NCBI RefSeq assembly: GCF_022603395.1
Contig: NZ_JAIBKA010000019.1
Coordinates: forward strand, 1 to 42,959
Length of the DNA: 42,959 bases
DNA from: Desulfoferrobacter suflitae
Lineage (GTDB): Bacteria; Desulfobacterota; Syntrophobacteria; Syntrophobacterales; Syntrophobacteraceae
Direction: 5' to 3'
In this document: in pieces, positions 34,024-41,567 of the stretch
Layout of the letters: the number at the start of each line of letters is the position of its first letter
Position numbering within the stretch: the stretch's first letter is position 1
The notes under the pieces: model-generated
The model's database searches: none
The model's input: only the letters and a program-made list of their open reading frames with translations
What the model was told of the DNA's origin: nothing
Program-made: the position numbers and the translations under genes

Positions 34024-34620
34024 TTATTTCGTCCGGATCGCCTCACAAAAAATCTCCCAGGCCCTGGATACCTGGCCAGTCGCATCGAAGCGACCGGCGC
34101 TCACATGCCACAGAATCGCAGCCGGTTGAATCAGCCCCAAAAACATAACCGCGACGGTCGCCGGATCGAGGTCGTCTCTGATGGTGCCCTCCCGCTGCCC
34201 CCGGCGTAGGATCTCTTCCACCTGTTTGAGATACCCCTCGATGATGCCGTACAGTCTGGCCCTTCTTGCCGGATCGCCGAAACCCACTGCTTCCGAGAAA
34301 ATGATCCGGGGAATGGCTTCATTTTCCCGAATCAGTCGGATATGGCGCATCAAAAGCAGCCTCAGGCGCTCCAGGCAATCCGGCGACTCCTGGTAAACCG
34401 CCTGCACATTTCCGAGCAGCCGTTGTTCAATAAGCTCCAGCACCGCGACCAGGATCTCGTCCTTGCTTTTGAAGTGGCGATAAATCGCCGACGGCACCAT
34501 CCCGATGCGCTGGGCCACACGCTCTATATTGAGCCCCTGCAGGCCATGTGCGGCCAGTAGGCTCAATGCGGCCCGGGCAATCTGGTCTTGTCTGACCTGA
34601 GTCCCCAGTTTTTTAGTCAT
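34024..34620 (-). CDS. TetR-family regulator (copy 1)
   Basis: 198 residues from the second ATG of ATGATG at 34620 (GAGGAG 6 nt upstream; the frame is open to 34659, but that start lies upstream of the operator). The N-terminal helix-turn-helix is LNIERVAQRIGMVPSAIYRHFKSKDEIL. The C-terminal ligand and dimer domain ends with DPATVAVMFLGLIQPAAILWHV. It is about 80% identical by eye to the TetR at 36618, showing duplication. The palindrome at 34633-34652, just before its start, is the probable autoregulatory operator. It is followed by the broken ferredoxin. The natural ligand is unknown; control of the ferredoxin or of the downstream efflux operon is possible. Confidence 0.93.
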   Translation of the reverse strand: MTKKLGTQVRQDQIARAALSLLAAHGLQGLNIERVAQRIGMVPSAIYRHFKSKDEILVAVLELIEQRLLGNVQAVYQESPDCLERLRLLLMRHIRLIRENEAIPRIIFSEAVGFGDPARRARLYGIIEGYLKQVEEILRRGQREGTIRDDLDPATVAVMFLGLIQPAAILWHVSAGRFDATGQVSRAWEIFCEAIRTK

Positions 34621-34632
34621 CATAGTCTCCTC

Positions 34633-34652
34633 ATGTGAATGCTTATTCACAT
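34633..34652 (-). promoter_or_regulatory. TetR operator, copy 1
   Basis: ATGTGAAT-N4-ATTCACAT, a perfect 8-bp-arm palindrome between the promoter region and the ribosome site of TetR copy 1. The same arms and spacing occur before TetR copy 2 at 37227-37246, while the 4-bp centres differ. Confidence 0.75.
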
Positions 34653-34678
34653 AAACCATAGCACAAAAAATCCTTGTG

Positions 34679-35060
34679 TCAAGAGGCTAACGACGGATGC
34701 GCTGGACCGGGAATCGCATCAAGGCTGAATTTGAGATCGGGACAGAGCGCTTGCAGTTGGTTGGCCAAATCGCGGCCGTTGATCTCAAGCCGCCAGGCCA
34801 GCTCAAGGTCCTCCCCGATCAGAGGCCGGGGCATCTTGAGCATGCCTTCCACAGTCTCGTTCAAATCAAGCACCCGCGTCGCTACGGTCAGCTTGCAGGC
34901 AACAGCCGACAGTTGGCTGGTAATGACCACTGAGCGACAGAAGTCCTGGAGGATCTCCTCCAGGCAGGCAGCGTGTTCGACGGGTCCGTCCTCAAGAAGG
35001 CCCGCTAAGTTCTCGCACCATGAACAAGGAGATTCTTTCGTGTCGCAAAGCAGGATTAGC
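34679..35060 (-). pseudogene. Remnant of a hybrid histidine kinase
   Basis: A minus-strand frame about 120 codons long contains LDLNETVEGMLKMPRPLIGEDLELAWR, the segment after the H-box of PAS-type histidine kinases. It passes directly into EINGRDLANQLQALCPDLK, the part of a receiver domain that follows the phosphorylated Asp (normally EMNGRDLAERLQALRPDLKV). The whole ATPase domain and half the receiver are missing between the two, an internal deletion. Upstream, DTKESPCSWCENLAGLLEDG resembles the eroded PAS linker. No start codon or ribosome site. Non-functional relic. Confidence 0.65.
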
Positions 35061-35100
35061 CCTCAGGCAGTATAACTTTGCAGCGTGCGCGGATATTCGG

Positions 35101-36192
35101 TCAAGACGATTGGCCGGTCGGGCCCACCACCACGGTATCTTCCACGCGCACGCCCCACGGGCCGGTGTACAGGCCGCAATTGCCGATGGCTATGACCACA
35201 TTGGCATCGAGGGGCGGAGGCGCCGCTTCGCCATGGAAGAAGGCATGCCCCGGCGGCAGTGGAGATTCTTCGAATTCGATGCCGATGCCGTGGATCGGCG
35301 GGCCGAAGATATGATCTTTGTGCCCTGCCGCTTCGAGCGCCCCGTGCATCGTCCGCTCCAACTCCGTCATTTCCACCCCGGCCCCGGCTTTGGCGATGGT
35401 CGCTTCAAGAGCTTCCACATAGAGATCGTGGGCGGCCTGCTGCTCCGAGGCAGGCGTGCCGACACACGCCATTCGACACATGTCCGCACTGTAGCCGTCC
35501 ACTACGGGATGAATGTCGATCATCACCAGATCGCCCTCTTGCAGCTTGCGTAAAGTGGGCAGCCCGTGGGCGACATTGGTGCGCGGCCCGGACGACACAT
35601 AACTGCGGTAGAAATCCACCGCTCCGTTCAGCCGCATGGCATACTCGGCCGCCGCCACCACCTGGCTCTCCGTCACCCCATACGTGACCGCCTCCAGCGC
35701 AGCCTCCATCCCTTGCACTGCCACTTGCGCCGCTTTTTTCATCGCCTCGATTTCACCTTCATATTTCACCAAACGGAGCTCCGACATGATGGGCGTGCAG
35801 TCTTTGGCAACCACACCTTCGGGCTTGGCATGGGGGTGGGTGAGCATCCCCATGCGGGGCTGCGGCAGAAAAGCATACTCCAGGCCCACGACTCCCTGGC
35901 GAATGCCGAACCGCTCAAAATAATGGGCGATGGAGTGAATCATACCCACTTCATCTTCAAACCCGGTTAGATGGTCAAAATGGGCCAGCCGCCTGACATC
36001 TTCAAGATCGGTTGAGGGGACGCCCAGCGCCAATTCCCCTTCCCGGGTGATCATCGCATAGGCGCACAGGCGGCCGTCGCCCGTCAGATAAAACATGTTG
36101 GCCGGTTTGGTGAGCACCATGACATCCAGCCCGGCTGTTTCCATCAAACGGCAGCATCGCCGGATGCGCTCTTGATAGAAATCATTCGCCAT
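35101..36192 (-). CDS. M24 metallopeptidase (Xaa-Pro aminopeptidase/dipeptidase family)
   Basis: 363 residues. Residues 1-125 are the creatinase-like N-terminal domain (MVLTKPANMFYLTG). Residues 130-360 are the pita-bread catalytic fold with metal ligands visible: Asp in DLVMIDIHPVVDGY, Asp in YSADMCRMA, His in PPIHGIGIEFEES and Glu in VRVEDTVVV; HGLPT carries the substrate-binding His. It would remove N-terminal residues from X-Pro peptides in the cytoplasm, using two Mn or Co ions. Ribosome site AAGGAGGGGG before ATG 36192. Its placement between the two TetR-ferredoxin cassettes suggests it was carried in or retained with the duplication; no functional link is evident. Confidence 0.94.
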   Translation of the reverse strand: MANDFYQERIRRCCRLMETAGLDVMVLTKPANMFYLTGDGRLCAYAMITREGELALGVPSTDLEDVRRLAHFDHLTGFEDEVGMIHSIAHYFERFGIRQGVVGLEYAFLPQPRMGMLTHPHAKPEGVVAKDCTPIMSELRLVKYEGEIEAMKKAAQVAVQGMEAALEAVTYGVTESQVVAAAEYAMRLNGAVDFYRSYVSSGPRTNVAHGLPTLRKLQEGDLVMIDIHPVVDGYSADMCRMACVGTPASEQQAAHDLYVEALEATIAKAGAGVEMTELERTMHGALEAAGHKDHIFGPPIHGIGIEFEESPLPPGHAFFHGEAAPPPLDANVVIAIGNCGLYTGPWGVRVEDTVVVGPTGQSS

Positions 36193-36319
36193 CTCCCCCT
36201 CCTTTCTTCTTACCTATACCCGTTAAGGTTTGAGAGCTTCGTTTTTGAGCTGTTCGCGGATTACCGGGATATCATCCTATACGCCGCCCTTTGGTTGGTC
36301 CAAGTCGTCTTCAGTTTCG

Positions 36320-36346
36320 TTGGTTCAAGTCTCCGACTTGAACCAA
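36320..36346. repeat. Perfect hairpin upstream of the M24 peptidase gene
   Basis: TTGGTTCAAGTC (36320-36331), loop TCC, GACTTGAACCAA (36335-36346), a perfect 12-bp stem. A degenerate third arm, TTGGTCCAAGTC, lies at 36295-36306. It lies after the ferredoxin and before the peptidase on the minus strand, so it could terminate the cassette transcript, but no T tract follows. Confidence 0.6.
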
Positions 36347-36395
36347 CCCGAATGCCGTTAATCCGTGATGAGCCTCAAACCCTCAATTCACCATG

Positions 36396-36590
36396 TCAAT
36401 CCTCCCAGGAGATGCACTCCTCCGGGCAGGTGGCAATCGACTCCTCGATGCACTCCTCATCGCCACCTTCAGTGAGAAGTACGCGGGCCTTCTCCGCATC
36501 CTCATCCATCTCGAACACCTCCGGGCAAAGCTCGGCGCAGCTCCCACAGCCAATACAGCATTCTTCGTCCAGTACAACTCTTCGTCCCAT
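36396..36590 (-). CDS. Single-cluster 4Fe-4S ferredoxin (copy 2, intact)
   Basis: 64 residues. CCIGCGSCAELC provides three ligands in CxxCxxC spacing plus extra cysteines, and CPEECISW provides the remote fourth ligand, the layout of monocluster ferredoxins of sulfate reducers. The acidic stretch EVFEMDEDAEK is typical of these electron carriers. Ribosome site GGGAGGAGC before ATG 36590. It follows the TetR gene by 27 nt and is presumably controlled with it. A frameshifted twin lies at 33802. Partner enzyme unknown. Confidence 0.94.
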   Translation of the reverse strand: MGRRVVLDEECCIGCGSCAELCPEVFEMDEDAEKARVLLTEGGDEECIEESIATCPEECISWED

Positions 36591-36617
36591 TTCTTGCTCC
36601 TCCCTTGTCTGCAGAAA

Positions 36618-37217
36618 TTATCTGGTCCGGATGGCCTCACGAAAGATCTCCCAGGCTTTGGATGCCTGGCGGGTCACATCGAATCGGCCGCTGCTTACAT
36701 GCCAGAGAATCGCAGCCGGCTGAATCAGTCCCAAAAACATAACCGCAACGGTTGCCGGATCGAGCTCCGCTCGGATGGCTCCCTCCTTCTGGCCTCGACG
36801 CAGGATCTCTTCCACCTCCTGGAGATACCTGCTGATGATACCGTACAGCCTGGACTTTTTGGCGGGATCGCCAAAACCAACTTCTTCCGAAAAGACCACT
36901 CGGGGCACGGCTTCATTTTCCCGAATGAGCTGGATATGGTGCATCAGAAGGAGCCTCAAGCGCTCCAGTGAATCCGCCGACTCCTCACAAACCGCCTGCA
37001 CATTGCCAACAAGCCGTTCTTCGATAAGCCCCAGGACCGCATCCAAGATTTCTTCTTTACTTTTGAAATGGCGATAAATTGCCGACGGCACCATCCCGAT
37101 GCGCTGGGCCACACGCTTTATATTGAGCCCCTGCAGGCCATGAGTGGCCAGCAGGCCCAGTGCGGCCCGCGCAATCTGCTCTTGTCTCACCTGCGTGCCC
37201 AGTTTTACAGTGGTCAT
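36618..37217 (-). CDS. TetR-family regulator (copy 2)
   Basis: 199 residues from ATG 37217 (GAGGACAGT upstream). The frame is open to 37406, but the extra part runs through the operator and into the insertion-sequence flank. The helix-turn-helix LNIKRVAQRIGMVPSAIYRHFKSKEEIL is almost identical to that of copy 1, so both should recognise the same site. The ligand domain differs more (for example CEESADSLERLRLLLMHHIQ). Cross-regulation of the two cassettes is expected. The IS1634-type element begins about 100 bp upstream and may affect its promoter. Confidence 0.93.
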   Translation of the reverse strand: MTTVKLGTQVRQEQIARAALGLLATHGLQGLNIKRVAQRIGMVPSAIYRHFKSKEEILDAVLGLIEERLVGNVQAVCEESADSLERLRLLLMHHIQLIRENEAVPRVVFSEEVGFGDPAKKSRLYGIISRYLQEVEEILRRGQKEGAIRAELDPATVAVMFLGLIQPAAILWHVSSGRFDVTRQASKAWEIFREAIRTR

Positions 37218-37226
37218 ACTGTCCTC

Positions 37227-37246
37227 ATGTGAATGGTCATTCACAT
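37227..37246 (-). promoter_or_regulatory. TetR operator, copy 2
   Basis: ATGTGAAT-N4-ATTCACAT, identical arms to the site at 34633-34652, placed 9 nt before the TetR copy 2 start. Conservation of arms but not the centre between duplicates supports a protein-binding site. Confidence 0.75.
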
Positions 37247-37344
37247 CAAACATAGCACAAAACATTCGACTGTCAAGAGGCATTGTGGCAGAGGCATTGT
37301 GGTGACTTGAGGGACTGTAGCATTCCCGCAACACGATCAAGAAA

Positions 37345-39283
37345 GTAATACTGATCTTTAACAGCGGAAGGTCCCAAAAGGCCCTCCGGCAGCCGCAAAT
37401 CCGCATGAAATCTAGGTGATGTTTTTTGGAGGGTCAAAAATGTAGTGCCATGAATAGGTATGAGTTTACTTGTACTTGGCATTGGACCAAAGTATTCTGG
37501 GAGCACCAAATTGTAGTGGAGGCTCCCATGTTTGCAGGTATCAAGAAGTCCGGTCCACATCAGTATGTTCAGATCGTTGAGAACCGGCGAGAAGGAACCA
37601 AGGTGGTTCAGCGAGTCGTGTCTACCCTCGGCCGCCTTGATCGGCTCAACTCCAAGGGTGACATCGAAAGCATCGTTCGGTCCCTTTCGCGGTTTTCCGA
37701 TCAGGTCCTGATGGTGATTTCGGGAAAGAGCGAACTCCTTGCCGAGGCAAAGAAGATCGGTCCCGCTTTGATCTTTGAGCGTCTTTGGGCGGAGCTCGGG
37801 ATCGGAAAGGTGCTCAGGGAGCTTCTTGCGAACCGGCTGTTCAGCTTCGATGTGGAACGAGCCGTGTTTCTCACAGTGCTTCACAGGCTCATGGTCTGCG
37901 GCTCCGATAGGTTCTGCGACAAATGGCGAAGCGACTACCTCATTCGGCAAACGGGCGGACTGTCTTTGCACCATCTTTACCGGGCCATGGCTTTCCTCGG
38001 AGAAGAGACCGAAGATCAGAAGGATGCCACACCTTTTTCCCCCCGGTGCACCAAGGATCTGATCGAGGAGCGGCTGTTCCGGGGGCAGCGGCACCTTTTC
38101 ACGGGGCTCGATCTTGTCTTCTTCGATACGACCTCCCTCTACTTCGAAGGCCAGGGTGGAGAGAGCCTCGGGAAGAGGGGGTTTAGCAAGGATCACCGAC
38201 CGGATCTCAACCAGATGGTGGTGGGAGCGATCCTTGATAGCAACGGCAGACCCATTTGTTGCGAGATGTGGCCGGGCAATACCACGGATGTGAAGACCTT
38301 GCTCCCGGTGGCTGAGCGGATCAAGCAACGTTTCCAGGTGGCCCGCTTCTGCCTGGTGGCCGACCGGGGGATGATCAGCCGTGAGACCCTCGCTGCTTTG
38401 GATGATCTGAAGACGGGGCTCCCGCACATTCTGGGTGTGCGGATGCGTAAAGTGAAGGAGGTCCGAGAGGAGGTCCTCTCGGATGCGGGAGACTACCGGG
38501 AGGTACACACGGAGGGCAAATCCTCCAAGGACCCTTCGCCCCTCAAGGTCAAAGAGGTCAAGGTAAACGGCAGGCGCTACATCGTTTGCCTCAACTCCAA
38601 ACAGGCACGAAAGGACAAGGCGGATCGGGAAGCAATCATTGCCTCCCTCGAAGAGCAACTGAAGGGCGGAGCAAAAAAACTCGTTGGAAACCGCGGCTAT
38701 AGGCGCTACGTCAAGACCGAACGAGATGCCTTCTCCATCGACTATGAGAAGATGAAGGAAGAGGAGCGATTTGACGGAAAGTGGGTGCTCACCACCAACA
38801 CCCACTTTACCGCCGAGCAGGCAGCGCTCAAATACAAGGAGCTTTGGCAGGTTGAGCAGGTCTTCAGAGACGCAAAGTCTCTTCTCGAGACCAGGCCGGT
38901 GTTTCATCAGCGGGACGATACGATCCGTGGCCACGTGTTTTGCAGTTTCCTTGCTCTCCTTCTCAAAAAGGAGCTGTACCGGCGCATCGAGGCGGCCGGC
39001 CATAGCTTTGAGTGGTCCGATATCAAGCAGGACCTCAGGGCGCTCCAGCAAGTCGTCATCGAAGAGGAAGGCAAGCGGCTTGCCATCCGCACCGAGTGCC
39101 GCGGCACCTGCGGAAAGGTATTCCAGGCCGTCGGTGTCGCCATACCTCCGGCCATCCGCCACCTGGAGCCCTGACGATGTGGCCGGGCGTAGATCGGATT
39201 TGTAGTGCCAAGAACGAGATGTGTACATCTATGTTAGCAATATTGCAGAATATTTTTATGCGTGCTGTTAAAGATCAGTAATA
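37345..39283 (+). mobile_element. IS1634-type insertion sequence
   Basis: The element is bounded by an inverted repeat: ACTGATCTTTAACAGC at 37350-37365 and its exact complement at 39263-39278. The match extends outward to about 21 bp with one mismatch (GTAWT before ACTG). It encloses one intact transposase gene. The element is about 1.93 kb, the normal IS1634 size. A 10-bp direct repeat TGTAGTGCCA also occurs inside both ends (37441-37450, 39201-39210). I could not find a target-site duplication outside the repeats. The right end lies against an IS21 remnant. Confidence 0.75.
37528..39174 (+). CDS. IS1634-family transposase (intact)
   Basis: 548 residues from ATG 37528, preceded by GTGGAGG; the frame is open to 37426, but MFAGIKKSGPHQYVQIVENR is the usual family start. 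DDE-type catalytic features include LDLVFFDTTSLYFEG (first Asp), RFCLVADRGMISRETLAAL (second Asp) and KELWQVEQVFRDAKSLLETRPVFH with the YREK-like region and Glu, which is the IS4-superfamily signature. VFCSFLALLLKKEL follows, as in IS1634 members. No internal stops. It is the only intact transposase in the window, so this insertion is probably recent. Confidence 0.95.
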   Translation: MFAGIKKSGPHQYVQIVENRREGTKVVQRVVSTLGRLDRLNSKGDIESIVRSLSRFSDQVLMVISGKSELLAEAKKIGPALIFERLWAELGIGKVLRELLANRLFSFDVERAVFLTVLHRLMVCGSDRFCDKWRSDYLIRQTGGLSLHHLYRAMAFLGEETEDQKDATPFSPRCTKDLIEERLFRGQRHLFTGLDLVFFDTTSLYFEGQGGESLGKRGFSKDHRPDLNQMVVGAILDSNGRPICCEMWPGNTTDVKTLLPVAERIKQRFQVARFCLVADRGMISRETLAALDDLKTGLPHILGVRMRKVKEVREEVLSDAGDYREVHTEGKSSKDPSPLKVKEVKVNGRRYIVCLNSKQARKDKADREAIIASLEEQLKGGAKKLVGNRGYRRYVKTERDAFSIDYEKMKEEERFDGKWVLTTNTHFTAEQAALKYKELWQVEQVFRDAKSLLETRPVFHQRDDTIRGHVFCSFLALLLKKELYRRIEAAGHSFEWSDIKQDLRALQQVVIEEEGKRLAIRTECRGTCGKVFQAVGVAIPPAIRHLEP

Positions 39284-39289
39284 CGCGGT

Positions 39290-40612
39290 GAGCCATGGAG
39301 ATACAAGGAGCTGAATCATCAGCCGTTCGCGGCGCTGGGGAATTATCTGGCGATTATCGACAAGTGGCTCGAAAGTGACAAGGAGAAGCCGGCAAAGCAG
39401 CGACATACGGCGCATCGGATATACAACCGGCTGGTGGATGAGCAAGGTTTTAAAGGGAGTGAATCCACTGTACAGCGCTATGTGCGACTTGCCAAGATGA
39501 GGCTCGGTATTGCAGTTCCTCGCGCGTTTATTCCATGCGACGCCGAGGCCGGTTATTAGGGCGAGGTGGATTGGGGCACGGCGATGGCTATCATATCGGG
39601 AGAAGAAGTGCGGCTGAAGTTTTTCTGCATGCGGAGCAAATACTCTGGTAAGCACTTTGTCCGACTGTACCCTTGCGAGCGGCAGCAGGCGTTCTTTGAT
39701 GCGCATGTACGTGCAGTTGCTTTTTTGGACGGAGTTTTTCCGGTGCTCGTTCCAGTCAAGCTCCGTACGGAAAGTGATGCAAGGCAAGGATCGCCAGGAG
39801 CAGGAAGCATTCATCAAGTTAAGGGGTATTACAGTTTTGAGGCGCGTTTCTGCAATCCTGACAGCGACCACGAGAAAGGCCGGGTGGTCGGCATGGCGCG
39901 GCGGAACTACATGGTTCCCGTTCCGGAGGTGGGGAGCCTTGAGGAGCTTAATGGAATGATTCTGCGCCAGTGTCTCGCCTACGGGAATCACAAGATATCG
40001 GGACGAGATCGGAAAGTAAACGAATTGTATGAAGATGAGAATGTGCAAGTCTGCGACGGACGCGCCGACAAGTACGCCACTGTTATTGTGGACAAGAATC
40101 GATAATCCGTGCCGAGTTGTTACGCGGGTTTCAAGGTAAAGGTGCTGCTTCACGTAGATCGGGTGGAGATCTTCACCGGTGGAAAGAAGCTGGCCACTCA
40201 CGAGCGGATGTATGGCAACAACAAATGGTGCCTCAATCCGGATCACTATCTTGAACTGATCCAACAACGACCGATGGCTTTCTTCCATAGCGCCAGGCCT
40301 ATCCGGCAGTGGCGGAAGAGTTGGCCAGAGTCCCTACACGTGCTTTTGGAGCGCTTTTGTCGCGCTCAAGGCGAGTCAAAAGGAATCAAGGACTTCATCA
40401 CCGTTCTTATGCTCTACAGAGATCATACAGCCGACGAGATAGAAGCCGCGGTGGAGTTGGCCGGCAAAAACAATATCAGCACCAGCGAAGGAGTATGTCA
40501 CATTTTGACCCATGCGGGCGATGCCGATACAACCATCGCTCCCCTGGCCGCCTGGTCGTCTCTGCCTGCTCCCGATGTGGCCGTTTACGGACAACTGGGA
40601 GGTATCCAATGA
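39290..40612 (+). pseudogene. Degraded IS21-family transposase IstA
   Basis: The N-terminal helix-turn-helix part is missing; the sequence begins at YKELNHQPFAALGNYLAIID. An in-frame TAG lies at 39557-39559, just before GEVDWGTAMAI (the first catalytic Asp of IS21). Frame changes occur near 39760 (VRKVMQGKDRQEQEAF is in another frame), near 39810 (back to YYSFEARFCNPD), and near 40105. The C-terminal part GFKVKVLLHVDRVEIF to DVAVYGQLGGIQ is intact in the frame ending at 40612. It overlaps istB by 4 nt, as in living IS21 elements. Inactive; probably a landing site for the IS1634-type element. Confidence 0.9.
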
Positions 40613-40832
40613 CAATAGGAACATTGATAGAGCTTAAAGCTAATCTCAAGGCGTTGAATCTTTCCAGCATGGCTCGAAACCTTGAGGGACATCTTCGGCA
40701 GGTCAAAGAGAGCGGAACCGACTACGATGAGTTTCTTTTGGATCTGACGGCCGCGGAGCTTCAGGCCAGAGGGGAAAGCAGGCTGAATCGGCGCATCAAG
40801 GAATCGAAGTTCCCCCTCTTGAAGCCCATCGG
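40609..40832 (+). pseudogene. Truncated IS21 helper ATPase IstB
   Basis: It begins MTIGTLIELKANLKALNLSSMARNL and continues LDLTAAELQARGESRLNRRIKESKFPLLK, the N-terminal region of IstB. Homology ends after about 74 codons; the Walker A and B ATP-binding motifs that should follow are missing. The breakpoint coincides with the start of a large palindromic element. The frame itself runs on to 40959 in unrelated sequence. Confidence 0.85.
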
Positions 40833-40840
40833 TATTCTTT

Positions 40841-40930
40841 TTCATGGCAGCTTCCGTTTTATTTGTGGTTGTGATGACTTAGGAAAATCAACACAACCAC
40901 ATTTGGGGCTGCCTTTTCATCAAAAACCGT
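40841..40930. repeat. Palindromic element at the istB breakpoint
   Basis: The left half carries TTTTTCATGGCAGC, CC and TTTGTGGTTGTG; the right half carries the complements CACAACCACA, GGGGCTGCC and TTTTCATCAAAAA. A stem of TGTGGTTGTG with CACAACCACA and GGCAGC with GCTGCC closes around an internal segment of about 20 nt. It may be a small non-coding mobile element (MITE-like) or the fused ends of a lost insertion sequence. Confidence 0.55.
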
Positions 40931-41046
40931 TAAATTTCACATGGTTTACATACCCATAACGTAATTAAATGGTGTGCGAAACTCAAGATAATAATTTGTC
41001 CAGAGTACGTAAGATTTTAATTTTTCTTATATTTATTATATGCTAG

Positions 41047-41373
41047 ATGGGAACAATTTTTTGCCCAGAAATACCAAAGTTGTTTGAGTATAAGAAAGGG
41101 TCAGACCTCTGGAATCTTCCTGAGCAAGGTCCGAGGACGGCTTATGCATATATCTCACGCTTCCCGAAACTTATCGCTTTCATCGAAAAGCACGAAGGGG
41201 AAATCCAGTCTGACCTATGGGGGTTGCTGTACGGCTATCCATTGGATGAGGTACACCAGTCCACATATGCGCATAAGAGATGGGAAAAGACCCAGGATCA
41301 AGTCAGAAGAAGCAAGGACTCTTCGGGCAAACGAGGATTGAATCAAAGTCCGTCAAATCTTCCTGAAAGATAA
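41047..41373 (+). CDS. Small protein of unknown function
   Basis: 108 residues from ATG 41047. It has a folded-looking centre (GPRTAYAYISRFPKLIAFIE, SDLWGLLYGYPLDEVHQSTYAHKRW) and a charged tail. No known motif. The start has no clear Shine-Dalgarno and the upstream 100 bp are AT-rich, unlike the flanks, which hints at foreign DNA. Codon pattern is compatible with a gene, but it may be a remnant. Transcribed on the plus strand in front of the HDOD gene, about 195 bp away. Confidence 0.4.
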   Translation: MGTIFCPEIPKLFEYKKGSDLWNLPEQGPRTAYAYISRFPKLIAFIEKHEGEIQSDLWGLLYGYPLDEVHQSTYAHKRWEKTQDQVRRSKDSSGKRGLNQSPSNLPER

Positions 41374-41567
41374 TCTACAAGCGCCTTCCCATCGCTTAGG
41401 ACTGCCAGGATTTCGTTGTAGTAGGTCCCCATGACCTGCACTCGATACATTATAATCCATTATGGAATGAAAAAAATTTATGGTAAAAACAGATTGAGCA
41501 TTGTTTTCGGCGTGCCTATTCCCCCATCCTTTAGATAGAACTACTATCAAGGTGTAACGGATTTGTT

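Noticed and set aside
36320-36346. tRNA T-arm-like sequence (GGTTCAAGTC...)
   Set aside because: No acceptor, D or anticodon arms around it; it is a simple perfect hairpin.
37273-39228. A 651-codon open frame on the minus strand opposite the IS1634-type transposase
   Set aside because: It is the antisense shadow of an intact transposase with clear catalytic motifs; its translation has no family resemblance and it spans the inverted repeats.
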